DNA of 64,000 bases. Origin: Ostreococcus mediterraneus (lineage: Eukaryota > Chlorophyta > Mamiellophyceae > Mamiellales > Bathycoccaceae). The DNA lies in the NCBI GenBank assembly GCA_012295225.1, contig WMKK01000001.1, positions 1,056,628 through 1,120,627 on the forward strand, read 5' to 3'. Under the pieces are notes generated by a model. That model saw only the letters and a program-made list of their open reading frames with translations. It had not been told where the DNA came from and searched no databases. The position numbers were made by a program, and so were the translations under genes. This document shows, in pieces, positions 39,507 to 49,150 of this stretch; position 1 is the stretch's first letter; the number at the start of each line of letters is the position of its first letter.

Positions 39507-39911
39507 ATGATGACGACGACGATGCGAGTGCGATGTGCGGCGGTGGCGCCGGCGCGAGTGAATGCGCGCGCGCAGCGGGCGACGCGGGCGACGCGTTCCG
39601 TCGTGAAGACGCGCGCGGCGGCGGATGATTTGAAGGACAAGCTCAGCGAAGTGACGGCGACGTTGAGTGAGAAGTGGGAGGAGTCCGATGAGAAGCCGGC
39701 GATCGTGACGCTTGGTGTGTACGGTCTCATTGGTCTCGTTGCGGCGAATGGGACGTTGCGGGCCGTGGACTCGTTGCCGCTCGTGCCAGACGTGCTCGAG
39801 CTCGTCGGGATCTTGTTCTCGGGCTTCTTCGTGTACCAAAACCTCCTTTACAAGCCTGACCGCGCGGCGTTGAAGGAAACTGTCACTAAGACGCTCAACA
39901 AGATTTTGTAA
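39507..39911 (+). CDS. CURT1-like thylakoid curvature protein (CAAD domain)
   Basis: The 134-residue protein starts MMTTTMRVR and has a ~38-residue Arg/Ala-rich transit peptide ending near VKTRAAA. An amphipathic helix (DDLKDKLSEVTATLSEKWEE) follows, then two transmembrane helices (VTLGVYGLIGLVAANGTLRA and the stretch to VGILFSGFFVYQNLLY), then a C-terminal helix (LKETVTKTLNKIL). This is the CAAD/CURT1 layout. CURT1 proteins bend thylakoid membranes at grana margins and oligomerise. The length equals the family norm. ATG at 39507 is followed by another ATG two bases further in the same frame. Confidence 0.9.
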   Translation: MMTTTMRVRCAAVAPARVNARAQRATRATRSVVKTRAAADDLKDKLSEVTATLSEKWEESDEKPAIVTLGVYGLIGLVAANGTLRAVDSLPLVPDVLELVGILFSGFFVYQNLLYKPDRAALKETVTKTLNKIL

Positions 39912-40172
39912 TCAAGTAAACTCGCGCGCTCCGTGTGTACGCGAAGCGGGTGACAAGATGCAGTAACTTAAGTTGAAATCAATTGTCCTCCGCGATGTTC
40001 CCTCTCGCGAGCGCGTAAGCGACGATTCGTAATGATTGCGCCTCAAATCTCGCGCGTGTGCGTGCGTGGTGTTAGAACTAAGGATAGTTGTTGTATTTCA
40101 CGTGGAAGTACGTCTAGTTTTAGCGGATATAGGAAACCCAGAAGGAGCCGACAAAGCCGAATATGGCACCGT

Positions 40173-41773
40173 TTACTTCTTGGAGCCAAAGACCTTCTCC
40201 TTTTCTTCGCTGGTTTGGAAGCGACCATGGCCGAACTTGGAGCTCGTGTCGATGAACTTGAGCGTAATCTTTTCGGTCGCAACACGGCGGGTTTGCTTGA
40301 ACAAGGATTGACGCAAGGTGATCAAACGCTTGCGCGGGCCGACAACGCCACCCTTGATCATGAGGTAGTCACTCTTGATGATACCGTAGTGCGGGAAGCC
40401 ACCCATCGGGGTAATAGACTTCTCGGTCGCATCGTGGAACGTGGACGCACCGAAGGAATCCTCGCCAGCCTTGCCGATCTTGTAAACCTTCTTGTTGATT
40501 TCGGTACGGTGGTGGTAACCGTGTTGACCAGCGCGGGCCACGGTGTAAGACACACGAGCCGGGTGCCAAGAACCAATGCACGCAACCTTGCGCAAACCAC
40601 GGTGGGTCTTACGCGGGAGGCGGGTAACACCCCAACGGGTGATGACACCTTCGAAACCCTTACCCTTCGTAACGCCGATGAGATCGATCATTTCATCTTG
40701 TTGGAAGACAGAGTCAACCGGCACACCCTTTTCGAAGAGCGCATAGCCAAAGTCAACCTTGGCGGCAACATCACCACCGTTCACTTGGATTTCCATGATG
40801 TGGGCCTTCTTTTGCTTCAAAGACTTCACCTTGCGAACTTGGGTGTGGGCGATGACGCGGATCACGTCGCACGACTTCTTGAGTTCTTCGAGATCCTTGT
40901 CGATGGAGCCATTGGTGTAGTTCTTGGCGTACTTGGTGAAAGCCTTCTTCTTGGACTTGAACCAGTTCTTGTAGAATCGACGTCTAATTTCATCGTTCAA
41001 GTGTTCAGCCCAGACGGTCTTCTTACCGCGCAAGCCCTTCGGCGTGCGCACGTAGCCGACGAGGCCGACGACGATCAACTCGGGGCATTCGATGATGGTC
41101 ACCGACTCGCACGTTTCCTTCTTGTGCAACTTGGAACCCGGCTTGTCAACGTCACGAACAATGTGCGTCATACCAGCCTTGAAGCCCATGAAGGCGGTCA
41201 AGTGCGGCGGCTTGGACGCGTCATCCTTCGGGAAGGACTTCACCTTACCGCGACTGCGCTTGGAGCGCTTCTTCGGCAAGAAGCCAAGGTTACCGAGACG
41301 AGGGTCTGCGTAGGAACAAAAACAGAACGAAGCACGCGTCAGTCAACGCATTCAAAAACAATAATTCACGCACACACGCGACACAACACGCGACCGCGTC
41401 GCACGGTGCATCAAAATCGTCGCGCTCAAGACACGCGACTAGGGCTTTCGCATCCATCGGATGCGCGCGATCGAACCCTCGCTGTCGTCGCCGGCGAACG
41501 CGCGAACGCATCACCGCGAGCGCATAATACGTACGTTCGAATTTACGGTGAGACACTGCGCGGGTAAAAATACGCGTCGAACGCGAGCGATCGTCAGTCA
41601 CCGCGCATGAAAACACCACACGCGCGCATGCGTGCGCGCAAACCCCAGCGCGCGATCGACCATCGGTCGCGCCTACGCGCGCGAGATCGTCGCCTTACGC
41701 GCATCATGACGAGATAAACGAAGGCAAGAGACACGGTCGTGTCCGTGGTCGAGGCGATGCGCGCGCACGTACT
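40173..41773 (-). CDS. RPL3: 60S ribosomal protein L3 (uL3), three exons, start codon split by an intron
   Basis: The 384-residue uL3 lines the peptidyl-transferase region of the large subunit. The main exon is 41305-40173 ([20 protein letters not shown] onward, ending KVFGSKK). Exon 2 (41555-41535) encodes TG then SHRKFE plus one base. The first intron is inferred from the start: the frame before SHRKFE reads GTG, but the acceptor CGCAG sits just before TG, and a perfect donor A|GTACGT at 41773/41772 upstream supplies the A. So ATG is split 1+2. Intron 1 is 41772-41556, intron 2 41534-41306. Both have CTGAC branch motifs. The invariant tryptophan loop VACIGSWHP is present. A shorter alternative start without the first intron would lose conserved residues. 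Confidence 0.9.
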
Positions 41774-41937
41774 CTTGAGTGTGTCACGCGTGCGCGAAAG
41801 AGAGGGATGTGGGGCGACGCGCGCGTGTGATGTCCGCCGGCGGTCGGTCGGACACGAGTGACGCCACGAATGTATCAGTTTTCGCGCGCGCTAGTGCTTA
41901 CAACTGCGTACCGGTACGTCCTAGGCGACGATGATGG

Positions 41938-43158
41938 CTAATCGCGCTCGGCATCGATGCGCAAACGGTCTATTTTATCACGCAACGCTCGAACGTCGAG
42001 CGCCCAAGATGAAGGAAGCGTGATGTCACCGAGTTCGCGCGCGCGGCGTTCGAGGGCGTCGCGGGCGTCGGCGGCGGCTTGCGCTCGAGCGGCGCGGCGT
42101 TCGGCGTTCAATCGACGCTGTTCGAGGACATTTCTGGCTCGACGTTCGCGGTCTTCTTCTAAAGTGCGACGAAGTGCTTCTTGCTCTTCTATGGCTTTTT
42201 GTTCACGATCACGCTTGCGTTTGGCGCGCTCGAGTTCGAGCAGAGCGTCCGCTTCCATGGAGGCGCGCGCCTGGAGGATGCGGCGCTCTGTTTCCTCTGC
42301 TTGCTCGCGCATCTTACGTTCGCCGGCGGTTTCTTCGAGCGTTTTCAACTTTGCACCCGTTCCCTTGGCTTCAGTGGATTTTTTCTCCACTTTTTTCTTC
42401 TTCGGTGGCTTGGGCTTTGGGTCGCTCTTCGCAAACTTTGCGTCGAGCGTCTTACCGTGAAACTCCACACCATGCAGCTTTGCAATTACCGACTTCACGG
42501 CGTCGCCATCGACGCATTCTATAAATATATACCCCATATGCCCACCTGTACGCGTCGGCACGCGGACGTTGACTACACCAGGCAAGTTCTCGGCGAGGCC
42601 TTTCACCTCTGCTTTCGGGGCAGATTTGGACACGTTGGACACGTGCGCCGTGCGCACCGCCACCGTTTCCTCGCTACTCGACGCGCTCGCATTCGATGAC
42701 GCACGCGATGGCGCGTTAACATCGCTCGACATCGACATGGCCTTATCATCTTCATCTTCCTCCTCTTCGTCGTCGTCATCCTGCTCACAGTCCTCGGCGC
42801 CCTCCGCGTCGTCCACGGGGTCCACTCGCGTCACTCGACCGATAGCCCCGGTCGAAATCCGCACCTTGATGCCCTCAGCGTGATAGCTCGAGTTCGTGAG
42901 AAAGTCCGTAATCGTCCCGAGGGCACGGATATCCGCGCTAGGGTCGGCGCCAGGTCGTGGCGTGACGCGAATCTCCACACGTTGGTGTAGGGCGAGAGCT
43001 TCTCGCCTACGCCCCGTCTCGTCGTCGCTCGCGCCTTTTGCCGCGCAGGTCTTCGCTGCACGCCATCCACGAAATTGCCCTCTACCGTGGCGCGTCACTC
43101 GGCGCAGCGATTGAGGCGCATGCGTGCCGGCGCGCGCGGCCGCGAACGCCGACCTCAT
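41938..43158 (-). CDS. YwbE-like (DUF2196) plus RRM protein with a long C-terminal helix
   Basis: The 406-residue protein from ATG 43158 has an Arg/Ala-rich start resembling a mitochondrial or plastid presequence. A YwbE-like domain follows (VEIRVTPRPGA through ITDFLTNSSYHAEGIKVRI and GAIGRVTRV), known from bacteria. Next come an Asp/Glu-rich linker and an RRM-like domain (VRTAHVSNV, GHMGYIFIEC, VEFHGKTLDAKF). The last ~150 residues are a highly charged Arg/Glu/Ala coiled coil ending LRIDAERD. RNA binding is likely; the partner is unknown. No bacterial YwbE protein I know has an RRM, so the architecture is worth noting. Confidence 0.85.
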   Translation of the reverse strand: MRSAFAAARAGTHAPQSLRRVTRHGRGQFRGWRAAKTCAAKGASDDETGRRREALALHQRVEIRVTPRPGADPSADIRALGTITDFLTNSSYHAEGIKVRISTGAIGRVTRVDPVDDAEGAEDCEQDDDDEEEEDEDDKAMSMSSDVNAPSRASSNASASSSEETVAVRTAHVSNVSKSAPKAEVKGLAENLPGVVNVRVPTRTGGHMGYIFIECVDGDAVKSVIAKLHGVEFHGKTLDAKFAKSDPKPKPPKKKKVEKKSTEAKGTGAKLKTLEETAGERKMREQAEETERRILQARASMEADALLELERAKRKRDREQKAIEEQEALRRTLEEDRERRARNVLEQRRLNAERRAARAQAAADARDALERRARELGDITLPSSWALDVRALRDKIDRLRIDAERD

Positions 43159-43232
43159 ACTGAGGGCGTGGAGTCCACCGACGCGGACGAAAAGTCACGG
43201 GGACATTTTCGCATTGGATAAACTTCAGTCCA

Positions 43233-44093
43233 TCATCCATCAGTGATTCGCCGCGTTATTTTATAAACCGCAATGCGTTGATCAGGAAACAAACTCTCGA
43301 ACGGCGGTGGCGATGGCGGAGGCGTTTCTAGCACGCCCGGTTGTCTCATTTCTTCGATAGCCAACCCGCGAAGGTCGAGTTGCTCAAAAAAGTCAAGGTC
43401 AAGCGAATCGTAGCGATGCTTCGTGTGCGCGTAATAACACACCGCATGCGGCTTTCTGAGCACGCCGAATAACACTTTCGGCAGCATGTGCGTACCGCTC
43501 TCATCGTACACCAAATCAGAACCGAGGACGACGTCAAAGTCATCTTCTACGAACGCGCCGTCGCCAACCGTCACATCATCGTCATCGAACGCATCCCAAT
43601 CAAATTCACCACAACTCAATCTGCCAAGCTTCTCAACGTTGCCTCCAGACAATCGCACGCGCTCGACGTTGCGCTCGATATTCAGCTCCAACCACGTCAA
43701 CGCGCCTCCCTGCGCCGTCTCCGTCGCGCGCACCGCGCCCGCGTCTCGCGCATTCATCGCCACTGCGAACGCCAGCCACCCCACGCCGCTCCCGAGTTCG
43801 AGCGCGCGCACGCCCGTGCGGTCTATCGCCGCTCGCGCGCCCGCGTCGCGCTCGAGAAACGCGCACAACGCGCGCGCCGCGTTCCATAAACAATGTCCAG
43901 TCGTCGCCCGCGTCGTAATCGCCATGTAATCATCCATCGTCGCGCACGCGAACGACGCCGTGTCCCACGCCTCGTCGTCGTCGTCGGCGGCGGCGACGTC
44001 ATCAGTACCGTCGTCGTCCGCCCGCGCGCCGGCCGCATCGGCGTCGCGCGGCGGCGACATTGCGCCGCGCGCCGATGAGTAACGGTCGCGCAT
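43233..44093 (-). CDS. Family 16 (METTL-like) lysine methyltransferase
   Basis: The 286-residue protein from ATG 44093 has an Asp/Ala-rich leader (about 45 residues), then the class I SAM methyltransferase core: WNAARALCAFLERD, motif I ALELGSGVGWLAFAVAM, TETAQGGALTWLELNIERN, and motif II VVLGSDLVYDES, followed by YYAHTKHRYDSLDLDFF. This matches methyltransferase family 16 (METTL18/21-like), whose members methylate lysine or histidine in ribosomal proteins, eEF1A or chaperones. The exact substrate cannot be told. It is head to head with the DENN-WD40 gene (25 bp between ATGs). The frame is open much further upstream but antisense to that gene. Confidence 0.87.
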   Translation of the reverse strand: MRDRYSSARGAMSPPRDADAAGARADDDGTDDVAAADDDDEAWDTASFACATMDDYMAITTRATTGHCLWNAARALCAFLERDAGARAAIDRTGVRALELGSGVGWLAFAVAMNARDAGAVRATETAQGGALTWLELNIERNVERVRLSGGNVEKLGRLSCGEFDWDAFDDDDVTVGDGAFVEDDFDVVLGSDLVYDESGTHMLPKVLFGVLRKPHAVCYYAHTKHRYDSLDLDFFEQLDLRGLAIEEMRQPGVLETPPPSPPPFESLFPDQRIAVYKITRRITDG

Positions 44094-44118
44094 CACAACG
44101 CCGCGCGCGTCGGTGACG

Positions 44119-47100
44119 ATGAATGCGCGACCGCCGCGCGAGCGCGCGCACGCGGCGGGCGTGGAATGCATCGCGCTGTGCGGCGTGGCGCCCGCGAGCG
44201 CGGTGGTGCGCGATGGCGACGGCGTCGTGACGTATGCGCCGGGAATCATCGATGCGTATCCAAAATCTTGGGCGTCCACGTCCACGTCGCCGTCGCCGTC
44301 GCGCGCGGGCGCGGAGTCGACGTGGATGAGCGTCGTGCGCGAGATGTTGCCGACGTTGACGCTTACGCACGGGGCGAGCGTGTATGTGGACGTAGACGTG
44401 GACGTGGAGGCTTGGGTGGGCGGAGCGTGCGCAGACGCGGAGGACGAACCAGAGACGAGTACGTCGGACGTAGGCGCGTTGTCGTCGACGACGACGACGA
44501 TACAACGTGGTGGGGGCTTTATGCCGAAGCCAAGGGTGCGCGCGTACGTGGCGTACGTGCGCTTTCGGGGCGTCGTGCCCGAACAAAGTCGGCGAAAGTT
44601 GGGCGCGACGCTCGAACGCGCTGCGCTCGCGGATACGAGCCTATGTCTCGTCTCGCAGACACCTCGGTTAGATGCATGGATGGATGCGTTGATGCATGTG
44701 TACGTTGAATATTTCACGAAAACGCGCGCACACTTGCCCGGATTATCCGTGATAGCGTCGCAAGTTGTTGAAAGATTGGCGTGGCTGGACGAGCGCGCGA
44801 CGTTGTTTTCAGTTTGCGGAACGCTCGTGGTGCTCACGCCGAAGCGGCAGGGTGAGATGCGAGGTGTGAATGGTGAAGCGTTTACAAACTGTAAGAGTGT
44901 GTTATTTAGCCATTTGAGTGTTCGTGACATCTTTCGATGTTTGTGTGCGATGGCTACTGAGCGAAGAATACTGCTTAAGAGCGAGAATCCTTCAACGTTG
45001 ACGAGATGCGCCGAAGCTTTGCGTGCGTTAATGCATCCACTGGTCTGGCAGCACGTATACATGCCGTGCTTGCCGAGCTCCATGCATGCGTACATCGCAT
45101 CGCTTCCATCTACGACGCCTTATATTATTGGTAGCACGTCCGAACTAGCCTTGGATTATAGACGCGTGGTGATTTTAGATTTAGACGAGAAAATCTTTCT
45201 TACGAATGGTGGAGAAGCCATCGAAGAAGCCCCAGACGAACTATATCAGTCGGTGCTCTCGCAACTCCGCGAGTGTATAGGTGCGTCCAAGATAAGTGCA
45301 GATGACAAGCCTGTGATGATGCAGTCAGAGTTTACAACCGAAACGAATACAAAGATTGCGAGTATTTTCAGCACGTTTTGGTACGACTTGCTGCGGTTAA
45401 ATCATTTACATCGCTTCACGGTGAACGGCACCATGAGAACGGCTACCGGGGAGCATTTAAAACTCCATGAGTACATGAAGTCGTCGACTTTCAAGCGATG
45501 TGCACTGATCACCAGAATATTGGACACCAACGCTTTCGTGTCCCTCTTAGAAGATGCCGAGACTCTGCGAAAGCAAAAGCTCATCACTAACGAGGAGTGT
45601 ACTAGCCGTGGCAAATTTCGATCAACTCAGCTTTTGTCACCTTTGATAGCTCCTACCAAACCGCGGATTGATAGAGTTGTCTCAACAAGCGCGTTTGCAT
45701 CCTTGCTGCCGCGTATGAACTTGAGCAGCGCGAGCCCTGCTGACGTGAATGGCGAAATTCAAGTCGACGGTGACGTTGGCGCCATCGAAGAAGGCTTGGG
45801 CATTGGCGCGGTGATGCACAGGACGTCACAAGATCTCGACACGGAGGTTGCACAAGAAGTGACCCAAAACGATGGCAGTACGAACGAGTCAAAGCTGACA
45901 AATTCAAATTCCTTGGCAAAACGAGCATCTTGGACGTGGATTAGGGACAAAATCAAACGCAGAATGGGATCAGACTCTCTTCCAAGTGACCGTTTTCTTT
46001 CGAAGGTGCTGAAAACTTCGGAGACTGCCGAGAATTTTGATTGGTACTACGATACCTTGACAAAGAAAGATGCTGCCACGTTACGTGAGCTTGTGCAACA
46101 AAAACGCGAATTCTACGACCAAGCTGAAGAAGTAGATAACCGCGATCCCGTCTTCGAGCAAGAAGATGACGGTTTCGACAATGTCGATGGCTCAGTGGCT
46201 TTGGTGTATCCTATTTTTGCCTCCACTGACGCCGCCGTCGCTGATGCGTTGGCGCAGCACGCTGCGAATCGCGATTATAAAAGTCTTCTCGCCGGTCTGG
46301 CACGACAGGTGAATCTAGGAACAAATAAGCTATTTGCCGTTGCTTCGACACTCCGAGCTGTCGTCATGCACGCGGATTCCGCTGGAGATGCAAAGTCTAT
46401 TGCGCACGCGCTCCTCATCACGAGAGTATACCAACCTACGAACGTTCGGAAACTTTGGCTTAGCGGGGCCACTCGATGGGATGATGAGAACCTATGGCGT
46501 TCCTTGATGGCGTTTAACGCCGAACATGAATGGTTGAAGGGTATTGACGCAATGAGTTACAACAGTGATATCGTCTGCTGTTTCGCGCTCGTTGGTCTAT
46601 CGGCGTCACAATCTTCAGTCTTATTGAACGTGCTCGAACACGACGTCTTAGAAATCTGCCGGAGCTCGACGAGTACGATTCAAAAGGCGAATTTGACGTT
46701 GAACACTGCGGACACGTACGCGTCGATTTCATTTGAATCTTGGATTGAAAATTTGCGAGAAATTACAACTGTTGATTACGGCGTTAGAAATAGCTCCTGC
46801 CAGCAGGCTATTATTCCAGACTGTTGCCCGGCGGATGTGACTGAGACGAGTTTGTGGAGTTGTTCGGCGATAACGGCGCTTGCCGTGCAATCTGGTGTGG
46901 TTTCGTCACTCGTCGTAGTAGGCGGCGGTTACGGCGAAATTGCATTTTGGGCGCCAGAGTCGAGCACCGTCACCAAGGGCCAGAGTCATACTGACAATTC
47001 ACCAATATCGGCAATGACGTTCGTTCCGCGATGCACGAATGCATTCGTTGGGCGTCAAAATGGATCGATCGAAATTTGGGATTCAGCAACGGGTGCGTGT

Positions 47101-48027
47101 ACGTATGTGGTTCCAGAAGCGCACGATGGAAAACGCGTCTCGTTCACGTCCTCCGTATTAAATCAGGTAATATCCTCAGCTCCACTCACGGCGAGTGCTG
47201 GTAATGATGGTAGTGTCAAGTTTTGGGACACTCGTCAAAAGGCTCAAACTAGAGCAACAAGCGTCATTCGAGGACACAAAGGTGGGGTGACAGCGTTTGC
47301 AACGCGCGACGCGCGAGGTGGAGCTGTGGGAAGTATTCTCACTGGAGACGAATCCGGCGTCGTGCGTGCTTGGGATCCTAGACACGCCGCCGCTGGTCCA
47401 TTTGCTCTAGCACATGCACACATGGGCAAAGTGACCGCCATAGCGCCCCTTCAAAGATCTGATATGACGGCTAGCGCTGGACAAGACTGTGTGATTCGTG
47501 TCTTACGTCTCGACGGCGAACGCGGCGGCGATATTTCCCTATGCGGGCACCTCAGTGATATTACCTCATTAGCGGTCCTTCAAGACGACACAAAAGGGCG
47601 AGAACCTGTTGGTTCATTAGTCTCGGGCTCTGATGACGGCTATATACGCGTCTGGAGCGGGGGTGTGGTTGTGAATGATGTTCGAGAGCCTTGGAGATGC
47701 GTAAGCAACACGCGCGCTCACAACGGCGCCGTTAGTTGCATGACCACAGATGCCGGAACGGCGAAACGATCCAGTGTGTTGAGTTTCAAGTCAAACGAAA
47801 GCGCCAAAGATGCGGCGAATAAGATGTTACTATCTGCATCGGTAGATCACTCCTTTGCTAGTTGGAAGCTGTCGACGCTCAACTCCAGTTGGTTACCGTC
47901 GACCATGAGCGCTCCCGCAAAGGACTGCGCGTTCAACGCCACGTGCTCGATCATCGAAGGCCCACGTAGGCGATTATTTACGGGAGATCGATTTGGTACG
48001 ATTCGCGCCACAATTTGTCCCGAATAG
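44119..48027 (+). CDS. DENN-WD40 protein, SCD1-like
   Basis: The 1,302-residue protein starts MNARPPRER. The N-terminal half has the tripartite DENN region: uDENN-like VECIALCGVAPAS, cDENN LCLVSQTPRLDAWMDAL, HVYVEYF, ILLKSENPSTLTRCAEALRALMHPL with MPCLPSSMHAYIASLPSTTPYIIGSTSEL, and dDENN-like DLDEKIFLTNGG. A long spacer follows; the C-terminal third contains WD40 blades (ISAMTFVPRCTNAFVGRQNG, NDGSVKFWDTRQK, GDESGVVRAWDPRH, LVSGSDDGYIRVWSGG, LSASVDHSFASWKL). This is the SCD1 arrangement. In plants SCD1 is part of a complex at clathrin-coated vesicles and post-Golgi compartments needed for cytokinesis; DENN domains act as Rab GEFs. The order and spacing are conserved. Confidence 0.9.
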   Translation: MNARPPRERAHAAGVECIALCGVAPASAVVRDGDGVVTYAPGIIDAYPKSWASTSTSPSPSRAGAESTWMSVVREMLPTLTLTHGASVYVDVDVDVEAWVGGACADAEDEPETSTSDVGALSSTTTTIQRGGGFMPKPRVRAYVAYVRFRGVVPEQSRRKLGATLERAALADTSLCLVSQTPRLDAWMDALMHVYVEYFTKTRAHLPGLSVIASQVVERLAWLDERATLFSVCGTLVVLTPKRQGEMRGVNGEAFTNCKSVLFSHLSVRDIFRCLCAMATERRILLKSENPSTLTRCAEALRALMHPLVWQHVYMPCLPSSMHAYIASLPSTTPYIIGSTSELALDYRRVVILDLDEKIFLTNGGEAIEEAPDELYQSVLSQLRECIGASKISADDKPVMMQSEFTTETNTKIASIFSTFWYDLLRLNHLHRFTVNGTMRTATGEHLKLHEYMKSSTFKRCALITRILDTNAFVSLLEDAETLRKQKLITNEECTSRGKFRSTQLLSPLIAPTKPRIDRVVSTSAFASLLPRMNLSSASPADVNGEIQVDGDVGAIEEGLGIGAVMHRTSQDLDTEVAQEVTQNDGSTNESKLTNSNSLAKRASWTWIRDKIKRRMGSDSLPSDRFLSKVLKTSETAENFDWYYDTLTKKDAATLRELVQQKREFYDQAEEVDNRDPVFEQEDDGFDNVDGSVALVYPIFASTDAAVADALAQHAANRDYKSLLAGLARQVNLGTNKLFAVASTLRAVVMHADSAGDAKSIAHALLITRVYQPTNVRKLWLSGATRWDDENLWRSLMAFNAEHEWLKGIDAMSYNSDIVCCFALVGLSASQSSVLLNVLEHDVLEICRSSTSTIQKANLTLNTADTYASISFESWIENLREITTVDYGVRNSSCQQAIIPDCCPADVTETSLWSCSAITALAVQSGVVSSLVVVGGGYGEIAFWAPESSTVTKGQSHTDNSPISAMTFVPRCTNAFVGRQNGSIEIWDSATGACTYVVPEAHDGKRVSFTSSVLNQVISSAPLTASAGNDGSVKFWDTRQKAQTRATSVIRGHKGGVTAFATRDARGGAVGSILTGDESGVVRAWDPRHAAAGPFALAHAHMGKVTAIAPLQRSDMTASAGQDCVIRVLRLDGERGGDISLCGHLSDITSLAVLQDDTKGREPVGSLVSGSDDGYIRVWSGGVVVNDVREPWRCVSNTRAHNGAVSCMTTDAGTAKRSSVLSFKSNESAKDAANKMLLSASVDHSFASWKLSTLNSSWLPSTMSAPAKDCAFNATCSIIEGPRRRLFTGDRFGTIRATICPE

Positions 48028-48138
48028 AAGTTAGTAAAAGACTCGATGACTCGGGTCTGCGCGTAGTCTTTTGTAGTTGTGAGTTTCTCTCTTCGCTGCA
48101 CCGCTGCTTCACACTCTCGCGCGTCACTCCCAGCCACG

Positions 48139-49083
48139 ATGAATGAATACGAGCGTAATCGTGAAGAAAGAATCGCGCGTAACAAAGCCGTGCTTGAGCG
48201 GCTCATCGCGTCTAATCCAGTACACGCGGCGTTACACGCGGCGGCATCCAAGTCGCCAATCAAACGCGTGCACAAAGGCAAGCGAGAACCGGTAGACGAA
48301 AATGACTTGCGACGATCGGGACGGGTCCGCCGCTTGCCAGCACCAGTGTACACAACATTTGATATTCACGACGACCTCGGGGACGGGTTCAAGGCGGCCA
48401 AGCGCCCGAAGATGTCAGCGCATAAGAGCGAGACGCCGTCGCGCGCAAAATCAAAGGCGACGACGCCTTCCCGACCGTCGGCGCCGCCGAGCGCAAATTC
48501 ACTCAAAGCACTCAAAGCTAGATTGTGGGACGTGTACTCTACGTATTTAGGTGAGCCCATCCCCCCACCACCCGGAGATGGAGGCTTGAAAGCCGCGGTC
48601 GTTCGCGCGCTGAGCCCGGTGAGTAATCCAAAATTTAGCAAGATGAGCGGCATTCAAGAGTGGAAAAATTGCGTCGCGCTGTACGTTAACGTGGGCGATA
48701 AAAACGGAAACACGTACGAAAATGTATTCACGCGAGCTGGTTCACAAATCACATGGTTTGCGCAGCCTCGGCAGAATGAAGAATCTCCAGTCATTCAATC
48801 CATCGTCGCCACGCGGTCGATGGCTGAGGAGAGCGTCGAGGACGCTTGGAGACGCGCCGAGGAGGATGAAACCGCGCCGAAATATGAGGATTGGCCCCTT
48901 CATTTGTTTTGTCGCATGGAAGGGTGTGAGTATGTGTATTGTGGTCGGTTGAAAATGGTCGATTACGACCCCCGCAAGCACCCAATGAAGTTTAACATGC
49001 GTCTCGTCGACGCGCCGCTGCTCAGAACGTCTGAGCATTTCCTCGGTTTGGTTGACTTGGCTGACGCCGACGAGAAAAAATGA
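48139..49083 (+). CDS. Unknown protein with YERxREERIARN head and a folded C-terminal domain
   Basis: The 314-residue protein from ATG 48139 begins MNEYERNREERIARNKAVLERL, a motif found at the start of several nuclear plant and algal proteins (for instance WD40 and DNA-binding types). A basic, Ser/Pro/Ala-rich linker (residues ~45-125) follows. The last ~185 residues form a compact domain: NCVALYVNVGDKNGNTYEN, SQITWFAQPRQNEESPVI, LFCRMEGCEYVYCGRLKMV, LVDAPLL. This C-terminal domain resembles modules found next to nucleases and DNA-modification readers, but I cannot name the family with confidence. Nuclear nucleic-acid binding is a guess. Confidence 0.72.
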   Translation: MNEYERNREERIARNKAVLERLIASNPVHAALHAAASKSPIKRVHKGKREPVDENDLRRSGRVRRLPAPVYTTFDIHDDLGDGFKAAKRPKMSAHKSETPSRAKSKATTPSRPSAPPSANSLKALKARLWDVYSTYLGEPIPPPPGDGGLKAAVVRALSPVSNPKFSKMSGIQEWKNCVALYVNVGDKNGNTYENVFTRAGSQITWFAQPRQNEESPVIQSIVATRSMAEESVEDAWRRAEEDETAPKYEDWPLHLFCRMEGCEYVYCGRLKMVDYDPRKHPMKFNMRLVDAPLLRTSEHFLGLVDLADADEKK

Positions 49084-49150
49084 TTGATGCGCATGTTTTA
49101 TTAGAGCTTATAACTAGGATTTTGCTAAATACATCTACACCGTGCGCTTA

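Noticed and set aside
40032-41567. A 511-residue open frame antisense to RPL3
   Set aside because: Shadow of the RPL3 coding strand; RPL3 matches the family across its length. GC-rich DNA leaves such frames open.
41530-41619. RPL3 start via a local 46-nt intron or a GTG codon
   Set aside because: An M-R-V-S-H-R reading with donor GGTGACT at about 41604 is possible, but the A|GTACGT donor at 41773/41772 gives exactly ATG-S-H-R-K-F-E, the conserved N-terminus.
43233-45095. Methyltransferase extended to a 620-residue frame
   Set aside because: The first 334 codons are antisense to the DENN-WD40 gene and look like low-complexity shadow sequence. The ATG at 44093 fits the family.
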